A stretch of DNA of 64,000 nucleotides from Apricaphanius iberus. Lineage: Eukaryota; Chordata; Actinopteri; Cyprinodontiformes; Aphaniidae. Location of the stretch: the NCBI GenBank assembly GCA_028564705.1, contig JAPXFQ010000127.1:1674001-1738000 (forward strand), written 5' to 3'. This document shows positions 11,252 to 22,739 of the stretch, piece after piece. The notes under the pieces are model-generated. The model was given only the letters and a program-made list of their open reading frames with translations. It searched no databases and was not told the origin of the DNA. A program made the translations under genes and the position numbers. Position 1 is the first letter of the stretch, and each line of letters starts with the position of its first letter.

Positions 11252-11258
11252 TATAAAA
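11252..11258 (+). promoter_or_regulatory. TATA box of the CXC chemokine gene
   Basis: TATAAAA lies 47 bases upstream of the ATG, predicting a start near 11280 and a 5' leader of only about 25 bases. Confidence 0.8.
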
Positions 11259-11304
11259 CTGCAACATGTGGCTCTGAAGATCACTGCAAACACTCATCTC
11301 CAGC

Positions 11305-11433
11305 ATGGCGCTTAACCTTCAGGCTGTCTGTCAGTTCGCCTTCCTGAGCTTCTGCTGTCTACTCACTGCAGGTAAGAAGCTTTTTGTAACCCAGGTTTTA
11401 ATACAGGCAAAGTAGATTGTCGCCTTCTCTTGC

Positions 11434-11468
<35 letters not shown>

Positions 11469-12423
11469 TACTCGGGAAAATTCGGTTTCAACATGGACTC
11501 TCTGCACTGTAGTGAATTAACCTTTAATCCTGTTTTTGTGTCTGTGCAGTGAAAGAGACAGAAAGCACGTATGTCCCAGGAAGATGTTTGTGTCCAGAGA
11601 CGCGAACAGGTGTCAGGGGGCAGCTAAGAGACCTTAAAGTTTACCCCAAAAGTGCCCTCTGTAGTAACGTCACGGTCATGTAAGTAACAAAACGCTGCAG
11701 ACAATCATAGATCATTCTCCCATTAAGAAATGAAAACAGATCAGTTGTACTAAATGTCTTTTATTTTTTACATGCGCTTTTCAGAGTGACACTGAAGAGC
11801 AACACAAATGTGTGCCTCAATCCTGAAGCACCGATGGGCAAACAACTAATTCGATGCTGGACTCGGTAAGAATCTCAACCAACATCACTTATTCCTGACA
11901 TTCCCAGTAGTATTAGATGAAAATCTTATATCTGCAACTATTTATATAGTCAGTCAGAAAGAAAGGCAGGTTTACAAGTACAGTAAAGCATCCAAGTAAT
12001 TCGTCAGTTTGGAGGTAAATTGAACAAAGCTGGATCTAGGTGGGAAACACCCATCTCCTGTTTCACATAAATTACACTCAACTGTATTTGTTTTTTGCCT
12101 AGCCGGTTTTTTGCAGCAACAGTTTAGCACTTTGATAATCTTTTCTACACCTCAACAGTGTTGAAGATTGAGTGTTTATCTTACCACCCAAATTTGTGAT
12201 TTTAACGCTAATATCTATACCAATGCACATAATGACTGAAATAATATGAGCTCAATCAAATATATGAGCTAAGTGTTTTTATTTGTTTCTCAGAGCTCAT
12301 AAACTGGGCCGCGATGTGAAGATGTGTCTGCAGAGGAGGAGACGGAGAGGTGGTCGCCGTCAGAGGCTCCAGCAGCAAGCAAGGAGGAACACCAGAAGAG
12401 CATCCTCCTCAAAATCTAAATAG
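11305..12423 (+). CDS. CXC chemokine, ELR-negative, CXCL9/10/11-like, four exons, 135 aa
   Basis: Exons are 11305-11371, 11550-11679, 11785-11865 and 12294-12423 (stop TAG 12421-12423). All introns are GT-AG, and the 67+130+81+130 bases close in frame to 135 residues. This is a secreted chemoattractant. Residues 1-22 are a hydrophobic signal peptide; the CXC motif is Cys35-Leu-Cys37, with Cys60 and Cys76 as the canonical partners. VPGR precedes the motif, so there is no ELR. The KSNTNVCLNPEAPMGKQLI segment (residues 70-88) is typical of the CXCL9/10/11 branch. Asn62 is in an NVT glycosylation sequon. Two extra cysteines (90, 104) could form a third disulfide. Residues 107-135 form a very basic, Arg-rich tail, comparable in character to the long CXCL9 tail and likely to bind glycosaminoglycans. 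A TATA box and kappaB site lie just upstream. I do not assign a subtype name because teleost CXCL naming needs a phylogeny. Intron 1 holds an A-rich (AAAAG)n run near 11434-11466. Confidence 0.93.
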
Positions 12424-12820
12424 TTCAGTGGGTTCATAAACAGCATAAAGCTACTGTGTGGAGCGAAGTGTTTAGACACTGAATGTTGTTTCAACAGGCC
12501 CAACAGTGCCTGATGAAACACTTTTCTATCAATAATAGTAAAGCTCATCATCAGGCTCCCTTTAGTTATTATCTGAGCTGATAATCTGTATTAGCTAGCA
12601 GCAGGTGGCTTGGCCCCCTAAAAAGACTGATTTTATTTCTAAAAATAAAGCCCTGGAGGCTTAGCATAAGTGGTGACAGGTCGCATTGTAAAATAGTGAA
12701 TGAACCGTATATGTGTGGCTCTGTACAAACAGCTGGAAAAAGTCCATCATGTATTTATTTTTATATATAGCATTTTTTTGATGATGTTTTATAAATAAAT
12801 GGTAAAGAACATATCTGTTT
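12424..12820 (+). other. Chemokine 3' UTR with two poly(A) signals and AU-rich element
   Basis: AATAAA occurs at 12644-12649 and 12794-12799, allowing short and long 3' ends. Only the longer form includes the AU-rich stretch at 12751-12770, with a TATTTATTT core, a type of element associated with rapid decay of cytokine mRNAs. Confidence 0.6.
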
Positions 12821-14950
12821 CTGTGTGATTTTTAAAAAAAATTTTAGGCTCAAGTTTTTGAGAGCATATCATAATTAAAGGAAGGGGAGGATAAATTCTT
12901 CCTAAGCAGGACATGAGAGGTCAGTAAGACCTTAGCCTCTGCTCCGGTTAAAAAGCTGCAGCTGCAGTGAGTCCGGAGCAGACAAAAAAACTAATCTCTC
13001 TAAAATATCTTCGTAAATGATTTTTTTAAGCTATAATACCAATTCACACTAACATTTTACAAAAACATCACAACCATATTTATCTCAAGGTGTAAAGCAA
13101 GAGTGTTGAAGCACAGATCAAAGTACAGTGATAATTTTTTACATTTTTATTGTTGGTGATGTACAACAGACTTTCCTTTTGGCATGAGCCACTTCATTTT
13201 AGTGAGAGGGCTTGTAAAAATATTTCATTGTACACCCAATTAGAGCTACAAGAAAGGGCCTGTGCATAAAACACAGTTATCCTTCAGAGGAATATTTCAT
13301 ACCCAAAGCATGCTCTAACCTGTGCTGCTAAAATCGTGAAAAAAGAATCCTAACGACTGTCATATAAACTATTGTGAAATCATCATGTGATTGCTTTCCC
13401 ACTAAACGGCTCACAGCCCATGGGAGTAAAATGGAAAGCGAAAGCAAATTTTACAACAAGGCAGGCTTTGTTTAAGGTTAATGGGATGGGGGAGGAATTT
13501 TCCTTATCTGTTGTGGTATCAACACACAGAGAGGAATGAGAGACAGTCAAATATTATGTGATGGGGTTAAATTAAATATTAACCTGCATAAATCGCAAAG
13601 TAACCGTTATACTAACTGTGAATCACAAGGGTTCCTGATGCAACAATAGAGAATGCATTAGCATGAAACAAATTGACTTTACTGCTCCACAGTATTAAAC
13701 ATTTGTGTTATCAAAAATTCTACACTACAAGTTTAATTTGTGCAAAAAACAAAATAATTTAGTTACCTACTAAAACCTTTTGATCTAATTTAGAAACATT
13801 TAAAAAAAATCATCTAGTGCAGTATGTATTAATGATGTTTTTTAAATAATTTTCCCAAAGGTATCTGGCTCGTCTATAAAAGTGGCTGCAACTTTCAATT
13901 CTGGTTGAAGTCTTGATATAAAGCATCTTATTAATATAATGAAAGGCAAAAGTCACTTCCTGTCGTGTTACTGCCATTCAAACAGCTTCAGGTTATGTTA
14001 AGCTTCTGCTCTGTTGGTTCAGGGGTTGTTCCTAAAAATCCTATTTCCCTTCATCAGAGTTAAGGTCAGATAAATGAATCGTTCACACTGGCTGATACAA
14101 TTTAAAAATGATTCCAAACGCACTTAAAAATTATGTTAGGATGAGCAATTTGGGAGAATTTAAGCTTCTGAAACATCCTCAACCATAACCGTATTGAAAG
14201 TTTTTGGTTTGTTCTTAAAAGAACTCCGTGGCAAAGTACCAACTAATTTGGATGGAAACAACAGGCCTGTGGTTCGTCAGCTTCCTCCTAAGGCACATTA
14301 AATCCAATAATAGATGGGGTGAATGTATATGTTTAAACTTTTTGTTTAATTTTGATCCTCTGTGGATTAGAAAAAATCCACTGCAAATTTAAGCCTGTGC
14401 CCGCACATTATCTGGTTTACAAATATTTACTTATATGCTATTCCACAGGGAGAAAAATACCTAATAAATGATTATGATGCACATGGTCTTCATATGAACA
14501 TTCACAAACCGCTTTTTTGAAAATGTGTAAAACAAAAACATGTTTAGCAGAAGTAAATGGACCTTCTGACAGACTGATGTGCATTTTTCAGAATCAGAAA
14601 GGTTATATTGCCATATGAGTGAACAGGTTCACAACCTTAGAAAATTGCTGCAGTACTTGGTGCAAACATAAAAACTTCTAAGCATGCAATAACTTATAAA
14701 AAAAAGGATACAAACGGAGGGGTAAACTCTATAGATTAACACAAATCACAAAAACATACAAGCTGTAGGGCTACGACATGTTAAGACCATGTTAATGCAG
14801 CTCATAGCCATCAGGATGTGCTAAAGTGAGAGTAAAGTATAAACTGATAAATAAATTGTAGATTATATGCTGAATTATAAAGATTAATATATATATTACA
14901 ATGCAGGTAACAATCAGTGTAAAAAAGGCATGTGCAAAAACACCAAAACA
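12821..14950. other. Noncoding interval, nothing recognised
   Basis: AT-rich sequence without a protein-like open frame or a repeat I can name. It is probably rassf4 intron 1 if the promoter proposed at about 23.4 kb is right. Confidence 0.4.
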
Positions 14951-14956
14951 CAGTAG

Positions 14957-15785
14957 GGCTGGGCGATTATGAAAATAAAATAATTGTGATTATTTTCGCT
15001 AGAGTGAACAATCCCAATTTTCGATTCAGCTTTTGTCTTATCAAAACAATAACGATAAAAACAATAAAATATAGACATCACAATTAATGTCACATACAGA
15101 GCGTGTGTCCCGCTACTTTTACATTGCTGACAGCATCACATCACCTTCAATTCAATTCAATTCAATTCAATTCACTTTTGTTTATAGCGCCAATTCACAA
15201 CAAATGTCATTTCAATACATTTATACAAACATGCCAATCAGTTTTCTATGTAAGGAATTCCAGCAGATTGCGTTGAGTCATCACTTCAAAACTCTTTGTA
15301 CTCAAATGGATGATAGAACTTCAGGTGACTAAATAGGGTGGCTGTATTATCTAGCTTTGTTGAAACAGTCTGTCGGCAGATTTTACAGATCAGTTGAATC
15401 TGATGGCTGTCCTCTGAAATATCCAAACCGTTTCCAAACTTCTGATCTTACGATGCCACTTGTCTCCACAATCTCATTGCCATGTTCTCTTCTGTGGTCG
15501 GTGTCATCGAATTAGTTATCATTATCATCTTCCCTGTTGTCCATTTTCCTTCAAAATCTTTCATCAGCTGTACACTCTTGACACAGCACTTTCATTTTAC
15601 CTACCAGCATGGAGCTCTTGCTTCTCAGTACTATATGCTTTTTCTGTGGCTTGATTCGCCATTTAGCTTTACAACAAGGTGGCTCTTTGACTGGATTGAT
15701 CAGCTGGCATAATAATTAAAATACACCATGCGATTATCGTGATCAAGCAATTTTAATATCGCAATTTAGATTTAAATTCGTTTAA
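14957..15785. repeat. Interspersed repeat beginning GGGCTGGGCGATTATG, with an L2-type tail inserted
   Basis: The start (about 14957) and the inverted theme near 15728-15775 (GCGATTATCGTGATC, ATATCGCAATTTAG) resemble the common fish repeat with GGGCTGGGCGATAT ends. Bases 15148-15174 are a (TTCAA)n run, followed by TTTATAGCGCCAATTCACAAC (15180-15200) and more, the complement of an L2-like 3' tail also seen at 48.9 kb. Two short overlapping open frames at 15460-15712 have no recognisable product. The exact outer boundary is uncertain. Confidence 0.45.
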
Positions 15786-18394
15786 AGGTTGTATGTGCAA
15801 AGTTTTAGTTAAAAGCTGCATTAAAAAAACAAAACATCAACGGGGCCTTTAGAGGGTTGCAGAATGAAACTACATTTCCTTAAAAACGTATAAATGAATT
15901 AATATATAATAAAATATACATTTAAAACGGGTATGACAATGACGTTATGTTTACATCTACCAGCCAGTAGAGGCCGCCATTGCAGGTTGATGGATACGGT
16001 CTCTATTATCTGACTATATGTTTGGTGCAGCCCGGCTGTTACTGGGAAGAATGGTGGAGTCAGTAAGTCCTGAAGATATCGTTATCCGTCTCAGGGGAGA
16101 AGTGATCGCAGAAGAGCAGAAACTAGAGTAGTTTTAGGTGAAGCTATACAATATGGACCCAAACAAAACATTTCCACGGCATCAAACACATGTGGAAATT
16201 GTGAGTTTCCTCCTGGATCGGTAGGCTAACTCAGTTGCTAAATTTGCTAATATTAGCTGTCAGTTCAACTTCTCTAAAATACATTCCTCACTGGACACGT
16301 TTCAGATTGATCCCTGGGCGTATCTACAGCCAACCAATTTGAATAAGTATTTAAAAAACAAACACACAAAACAAACTTTTGGAGTAATTTTAAGGACTGG
16401 ACTTGTAACTCTTTATTTAGTATTTCTACATAATTATTATTATTCCTTACTTAAGTAAAGCTTCTGGCTACTCTACCCACAGCAAGTAACTTCACTGAAT
16501 GAAAAATGCATGATAGTTTTCGAACAAGCTTTATCATTTGAACATTATTTACTATTTGCTAAAGATTTTGTGTCATTTGGAGGTCAAGTGGGTGCACCTT
16601 ACCCTGGTCTAATACACATTACCTACTGTAAGTATTGGTTTCAATAGTTTTACTTTGAAAATTATGATTTGGAAAATAATGTTTCTTCTAATCAAATGTT
16701 TTATTTTACAATCGTGTCACATATTTCTGTTTATTTTAGTCTTTACAATTTACATAATTTTAAATTTTTTTTTCCAATAACATAACTTTCAATATTAAAT
16801 CATACATTATGATCTCAAAATAAGTACTCATGTACTCAATATTTTAGTAGCTTTTTTACCAAAAACTCTTTTACTCTTGCTTGAGTAAATTTTCTAAACT
16901 ATTGCCTTTTACTTTTACCGTTTTACCTTAAAATATGTTGATTTAGGGCTACTGTAACTTGGGTACAGTTTTTACTACTCTATCCAACTCTGCTCCAGCC
17001 CTACAATAAATGTTTTCTGTTCCTATTTCTAGCCGGATAGATGAATGCAATAACACATTTTGATGTTTAATTTTAAAATGTTGTCTATCTAAACATCTGC
17101 ATACGAAAGATAATATCCTGCACAGCCAATTGTGTTTCTTTGTGGACATACATTTTCATAAAATCTTAGCACTGAGTCTAATATACTAGTTACATTCTAA
17201 CAAGTTGATTTGCCAGCCTCTGAACACCCTTTAAAAAAACACTATCTTTGGACAAGAGAGAACACGCAACCAATCAGTTTTTCAAAAATATTGACAAGGA
17301 CAAACATCCAACTAAGAAACTTGCTTCCACTTGCAAGAGCCGCTGCATAGAAACCTACACTGCAGTTAAACAATCTGTTGCAGAGCAACAACAGCATATT
17401 TACTGTACACATTCTCTTATGTGAACTTTTTATATATTTTTTTCTTTCACAAGAAATCAAATCTTTATCACAGCATTCACAATTGTTATCACATTTGATA
17501 TATTTTTCTAATCAAGAATGTCCTGATACATATTTTCCATTCACCCTTTCTTCACTTATATGATATCAGCTGTGATGCTGATGATATGATGGTGCCACCT
17601 AGTGTTTACAGCAAAAATTACACCCTTTAGTCACATAATTCACAAGGCAGAGCTTCATAAAGGGAATACAATCTGGTCTCTAACCAGAAAAAAACATTGT
17701 CAGTGTAATGAAAAAGCCCGACTTTAACCTCTGTGACTAATAACTTTACAATCCTTTTCTGGAAATTATGTCTAGTTTTTTAAATAAAAGTTCTAATATT
17801 GAATATTTAGTAATATTTGCCCACGTGGGCCATTAAAATGTCTCTCAATTAAAATGACACAGATGATTCTAGAGAACAACTGACTGAGCCAAAGCATGGA
17901 TTTGTTAAGGAAGAAAAAAAAAAAAAACAGGAGAAAAACTGCTTGCTTTAGCAATAGGGGCTGCCACAAAAACCAGGAAACAGACAATACTGTCTGGCTC
18001 TGGGAAGTGATGTTTAGAAAGCCTGGTGTTAATTCAGCTCAAAGAAAAGAGCATGAAAACACAAAACTCTTACAGATATCTGTAATGTAGCTGCTATATT
18101 TTTCCTAAAACCACATTTTCTAATGCATTTTGTGAAAAACACCAAATAGGTCTGTTTGTAACTGAGGCCATATCAGCATCTCTAATGACCTGTGCCCTCT
18201 TCCACTTTCAACCAACCAGAGAACTGAGACACAATATGCATAGAAGGTTGTCTAGACCGTTTCTAATGCATATTTATATACACTAAGAGGGGCATCAATT
18301 TTCCATAACTTAGAGGATTCCAGTCTTTCACCATTATAATAAATTATTTAACCTTCACACATGTCTGCACAGAAGATGAACTAAGCTTGACATA
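15786..18394. other. Noncoding interval, nothing recognised
   Basis: AT-rich, with a GC-richer patch at 15950-16120 and several 60-75 codon open frames that look random. A CTCF-like string is at 17592-17604 and a 12-bp palindromic E-box at 17819-17830. Confidence 0.4.
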
Positions 18395-18813
18395 CACTGC
18401 TTTACAAAAAATATTAAAACAACTTGACATTATTTTAAATATTTTCTCACATTACAGGCACAAACAATAATGTATCTTAATAGTTTTCAATCATAGACTA
18501 ATACAGAATAGTGCATAAAAATGAAACAATTTTTTTGCTAGAGTCTGAAAAGTATGGTGTGCGTTTGTATTCACCACCCTTTATTCAGTGGCCATTATTC
18601 CAATGAAAAGGGCTGTATTCCTTCAGATGTAACCCAATTATAACAGACTACCCACAAGTCTGTTCTTCAGTCTCAAAATTAACCAAGTGCCCCCAGAAGT
18701 CATCTCAAAAGTAAGAAAACTCAAAAATGTTGTTCTACTATTTGATCTCTAGTGAACAAACTAAAATTGCACATCACCTTGAACATACCATGCCTGTACT
18801 GAAACATGGTGAT
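18395..18813 (+). mobile_element. Tc1-like element, left part
   Basis: From ACTGCTTTACAAAAAATATT onwards this follows the teleost Tc1 left terminal repeat block by block, including GAGTCTGAAAAGTATGGTGT and GTTTGTATTCACCACCCTTT (18541-18590), and then transposase-derived sequence ending in CATGCCTGTACTGAAACATG (18788-18807). It stops abruptly at 18813, and the continuation appears at 21270. Confidence 0.7.
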
Positions 18814-21277
18814 TGATTATTTATCTATCGGTTTATTTATTTTGTGAAAGGTACCCTCTCAAAACGAATCCAGATAGCTCAGTGAAAATTTAAATAATAC
18901 CCAACTTGAAATCGTTGCATTTAATAACATATCGTCTCCTTATCATCTACATGTCCAAAAGGGAGTCGAGAGAAGTATCAACTTATCTACCCTACCCCTT
19001 ATCCATTTCAATTAAACTGTAAGGTGTCAATTACTTAAATTAACCAGAAATAAAAATATAAAATAAAAACCAGACACATATAACAGAAACAAATGTACAT
19101 TAAATGTTAAAATAAGAATATCTATAGAAACAATCCTTAGAGATTATTAAAAAGTAGTAAGACTACTGTCTCAATCATTCTCTTCTCTTTTTCCTGGTAT
19201 TTTTCAAAAATAAAGTTTTAATATTCATCTTTAAATAGTTTTATTGTCCTGCTGTGCTTAATCTTTTCAGGCAAACTATTCCTTAATTTTACCACACAAA
19301 CTGACACTCCAAAAGTCTAGTAGTGGGCCATATTAAAGGTATAATGTACAAATTATATAAATTTAGCCAAAGGTAGAGATTTTGACTATATCGCCATACC
19401 ACGGTTATGCATTTTTATGATGTCATAAGCTGTGCCTACATACTTTGTACCAGGTAAACGAGGAAGATAAATACTGATGTTCAGTCAGACGTGGATTGAG
19501 CGTCGAGAGAGGCAGGACATTTCCCGGTGGCCTGGCCGGCTGAACTGGTCAGGTTGGGTGGTGTTTAATTTTTACATAAACAATCCATCCTGTGGCTCAT
19601 TAGGGAATCTGCCGTACTGGACATTGGTGTCTAAGAGACGCATGGCACTTGTGGGACATGTGTCCCGCACTTTCCGTGCTCTGTCCCCTGCACTTCTTTT
19701 CAGCAGTTTAATCCATTAATATGCAGTAACTTATTTTTCCTATCCATCTTTAAACGCACTTCAAGCGTAAACAAGTTAATTGTAATAAGTTGATCACAGA
19801 CAGGTGCAATACATCAGCAGAGCTGCATGTTCAACAATGATCCAGATCCAATAATAGGCAAAAACTTCTGACAGTTTTCTCCACACAAGCTTTAAGTTGA
19901 GGTATGTTGCAGATAATGTAGCTAAATGATGACTAGTTAATACATGTTAATATATGATGTTAAACTGGTTAACAATACTAATGTTGCCTGTTTTACATCC
20001 CTTAATAGTCAGCTCATGCTGGGGATAATCCCAACCGTCTTCTTTTCATGTGCAGAACTTGTGCTCACTATTGCTACCCACATATTTGAAAGAAATTATT
20101 TATAAATAAAAAAAAAGATAGCAGTAGGCAGGGTCAGGGAGAGTATGCACAGGTGAAAAGAGAAGTGACTGAGAAATAAATATTTTTGGTATAAAAGGGA
20201 GTTGAGGCTAATTATCACAGTAATTTCACTTCTACTCGTCTTAATTCTGTTTTAAAATGTTGCTTTCCAAATATTCATATCTTTATTGTTACAATAGAAA
20301 AATCCGAACCAGGAAAGACACTTAGAACTAGAGGCCTGCGGCAGGGAAGATGACTCAGGCAAGGCAAATTAGAACTTTTTAAGAGAAAAAGATTAATTTG
20401 TTGGAGAAATCAGGCAGGGATCAGGACAGGGCTTTAACTAATACTTCAGAATTACACTCATTCCCACCCCAAAATATAATTCTGTCTGTATTTTAATAGG
20501 TAACCCAGGATTAATGTCAATTAGTTTGTTATATGTGGTGGCTTTACATTTACCAGTGTAGGTGTTGATGAACTAGAATAATACAATATGAGCACAGGTT
20601 ATTTCAGAATAAAAGAAATATACATTTTGTTGGCAAAGAAAAATAAACTGTGTGGGAGTATAGGCAACCTTTTTTTTATTATTTTGCCATTTTAAATCAA
20701 CCTAACTCACTCTAGATGTTTTGTGTTAATTGGGGGGGGTGGCCTGGAATGGTATCAAATTCCCAGCCCAAATTATTGTCCCAGTCCACCCCTGTGTTCA
20801 GTGTTTGTCTTTACTCTAGATATTGCAAGTTTAAAATATGTTGTTTGTCATTTAACGGAAAATAAACCTTTTGTTCAAATATGTGCAGGTTTCCTTTTGT
20901 GCGATACAAAATTCACAAATAAGTTACCTAAGCAGACAATTCCGAACTTTATTTTTATAACATTTAGCTTTTATTTATTTCAAATATCTTCATCTTTATT
21001 TATGTTGTTAGATTTAGTTTTTCATTATATTAGAAACAGATTTGAATATATTTTGAATGCAATTGTTCTTTCATTGGCATTCTAAACCTCTTGCAAGTTG
21101 TTTTGCTGCATCGTATCTGGAAAGCAAGAATGTTCATTAGAAGTCTTTTTGACATATGTAAAGAAACATTTAATATTTGCAACAGATATCATTATCGAAC
21201 ATGCTTTAGGTTATAACAAAATATAGATTTGAGGCCATATCGCCCGGGCCTACTTCGGTCCCAATATTGATGGTGAT
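18806..21277. mobile_element. 2.46-kb insert splitting a Tc1 copy, flanked by ATGGTGAT
   Basis: ATGGTGAT occurs at 18806-18813 and 21270-21277. Removing 18814-21277 rejoins GAAACATGGTGAT to GGTGGCATCATGCTGTGGGG, which is the expected Tc1 order. The insert's right end (about 21222-21251) carries a GAGGCCATATCGCCCGGGCC motif like the complement of the GGGCTGGGCGAT repeat family. The insert's own ends are not convincing inverted repeats, so its class is open. Because the Tc1 target itself contains ATGGTGGTGG, part of the apparent duplication could be coincidence. It encloses the hAT-like element at 19486-20794. Confidence 0.55.
19478..20802. mobile_element. hAT-like nonautonomous element (1309 bp) with perfect 8-bp duplication
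   Basis: TGTTCAGT stands at 19478-19485 and 20795-20802. The element between begins CAGACGTGGATTGAGC and, on the opposite strand, begins CAGGGGTGGACTGGGAC, so the ends are imperfect terminal inverted repeats of the CAG-GTGGA-TG type seen in many fish hAT elements. The interior has no transposase: an 80-codon frame at 19477-19719 crosses the left boundary and is not meaningful. Confidence 0.8.
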
Positions 21278-22700
21278 GGTGGCATCATGCTGTGGGGAGG
21301 ATTTTCTTAATTAAGTACAGGAAAGCTACAGAGGGTTGATGGGAAGATGGATGGAGCTAAATACAGGGCAATCCTGGAAGAAAACTTTTAAGAGGAGGTT
21401 CACCTTCCAGCAGGATAACAAAGCTAAAAAAACATGCATGAATCATTCTCAAACGTAACAAATACCACTCAGTGAATAACAGAGGTTTCTAAGTTGTGCT
21501 TTTTATCATAGAGACAAAATGGAATAAAAAAAGAAGTGAATGGCTGTGAATTAAAAGAAAAAGTTCAGCAAACCTGATCCCAGAAAGATTAAAGATGAAA
21601 CTTTATGTGTCCAGTCTTACATGTTTTCCTGACATAATCAGGATTCAGAGCTGAAGTGTGAAGAAGGGCAAACAACGGCCAGCACTATTTATTGTTTCGA
21701 TCGAAATTTTAACCATTTCAAACTGACAAGACAATATGTATATGTGAAATGACTTTGTATAACATATACAGTATATTATTGACTCAGTTTTTTTACAGGT
21801 TTCTTGGTACTATAGTCTAGTCTATAATACAAAGACAGAAACAATTTTAAGCAAATTGTAAGTTAGTCAGAAAATGATTGATAAACCACAGCTCAATCCA
21901 GAGTCTATGTATACGAAACAGTTGGAGATGACGATGAGCTTCCTGTTAAGTGAAGACGACAAGCCCATATGCGGAGAAATGTAGCCCACAAATCCAGGTT
22001 TGATGTCCCTAGATGCAGGACAAAGGAGTAAAGAGGCAGCTTTGTTCCAGCTAGTGTTTTTAAAAAAAATCTAAATAAAAACTATGCATAAATCTAAAGC
22101 ATTTGAGCAATGGGTTGTATTTCTGACAGAAATCAGCTTATTTATTTATTACACTGATCTTTAGCATTGTTAGGAAATTTGTAGCTAAAGGGTTGTGTTA
22201 TGTATTCAAGCTACCACCATTTGATCTTGATTTTCTGAAGTCCTCTTCTGCCTAAAGCCGGAGTTCTAAAAAAAATCTTTCCACTGAACTTCTCTTTTTT
22301 TAGTTTCTATTTGACTCAAAGACACATTTACTTCAACAATCCATTTCTGTGGCTGTTCCGTCAAGTTAAATTATTGATGACTGTACTCAAGTCAGCTGGT
22401 GGTATTCTAGCAAAGTTTTTTTGGGTTTAGTTGAAAGCATGTGTGGATGTGCCAGGATGGTCCAAGTCAAAGTCCACAATTGAGAGTCTGTAGCAAGACA
22501 AGATGCCACAGACTCACAGACATTGCTTTCACAGATGCACTCAGTATTTTGGGTATGAATATTATTTACAGGTAGTGTATAGGTGGTAATTACCCATAGT
22601 AACTTCTCAAACTTTTACTTCTTTTAAAAATGGTTTTCAATCAACTTTACAGTGTTGCTTTGTGTTGCTGTATTAAATAAAATATCAGTAAAACACAATA
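21270..22700 (+). mobile_element. Tc1-like element, right part, heavily decayed
   Basis: GGTGGCATCATGCTGTGGGG (21278-21297) and GGCAATCCTGGAAGAAAAC (21368-21386), followed by CACCTTCCAGCAGGATAAC (21401-21419), are Tc1 transposase landmarks in order. Near 22620-22700, AAAAATGGTTTTCAATCAAC and TTGCTTTGTGTTG resemble the region just inside a Tc1 right end. The 1.1 kb between (about 21440-22550) is unrecognised and probably contains further insertions. Confidence 0.5.
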
Positions 22701-22739
22701 CCCTTTGTGTCTTTAATGGAAAATGTGAATTAATACTTC

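Noticed and set aside
11305..12423. Calling the chemokine cxcl12 from synteny with tmem72
   Set aside because: The sequence before the CXC motif, the CLNPEAPMGKQL segment and the long basic tail fit the CXCL9/10/11 branch, not CXCL12.
20723..21085. 120-codon + strand frame
   Set aside because: It crosses the right boundary of the hAT-like element at 20794 and is rich in Phe/Leu/Ile as expected of AT-rich noncoding DNA.
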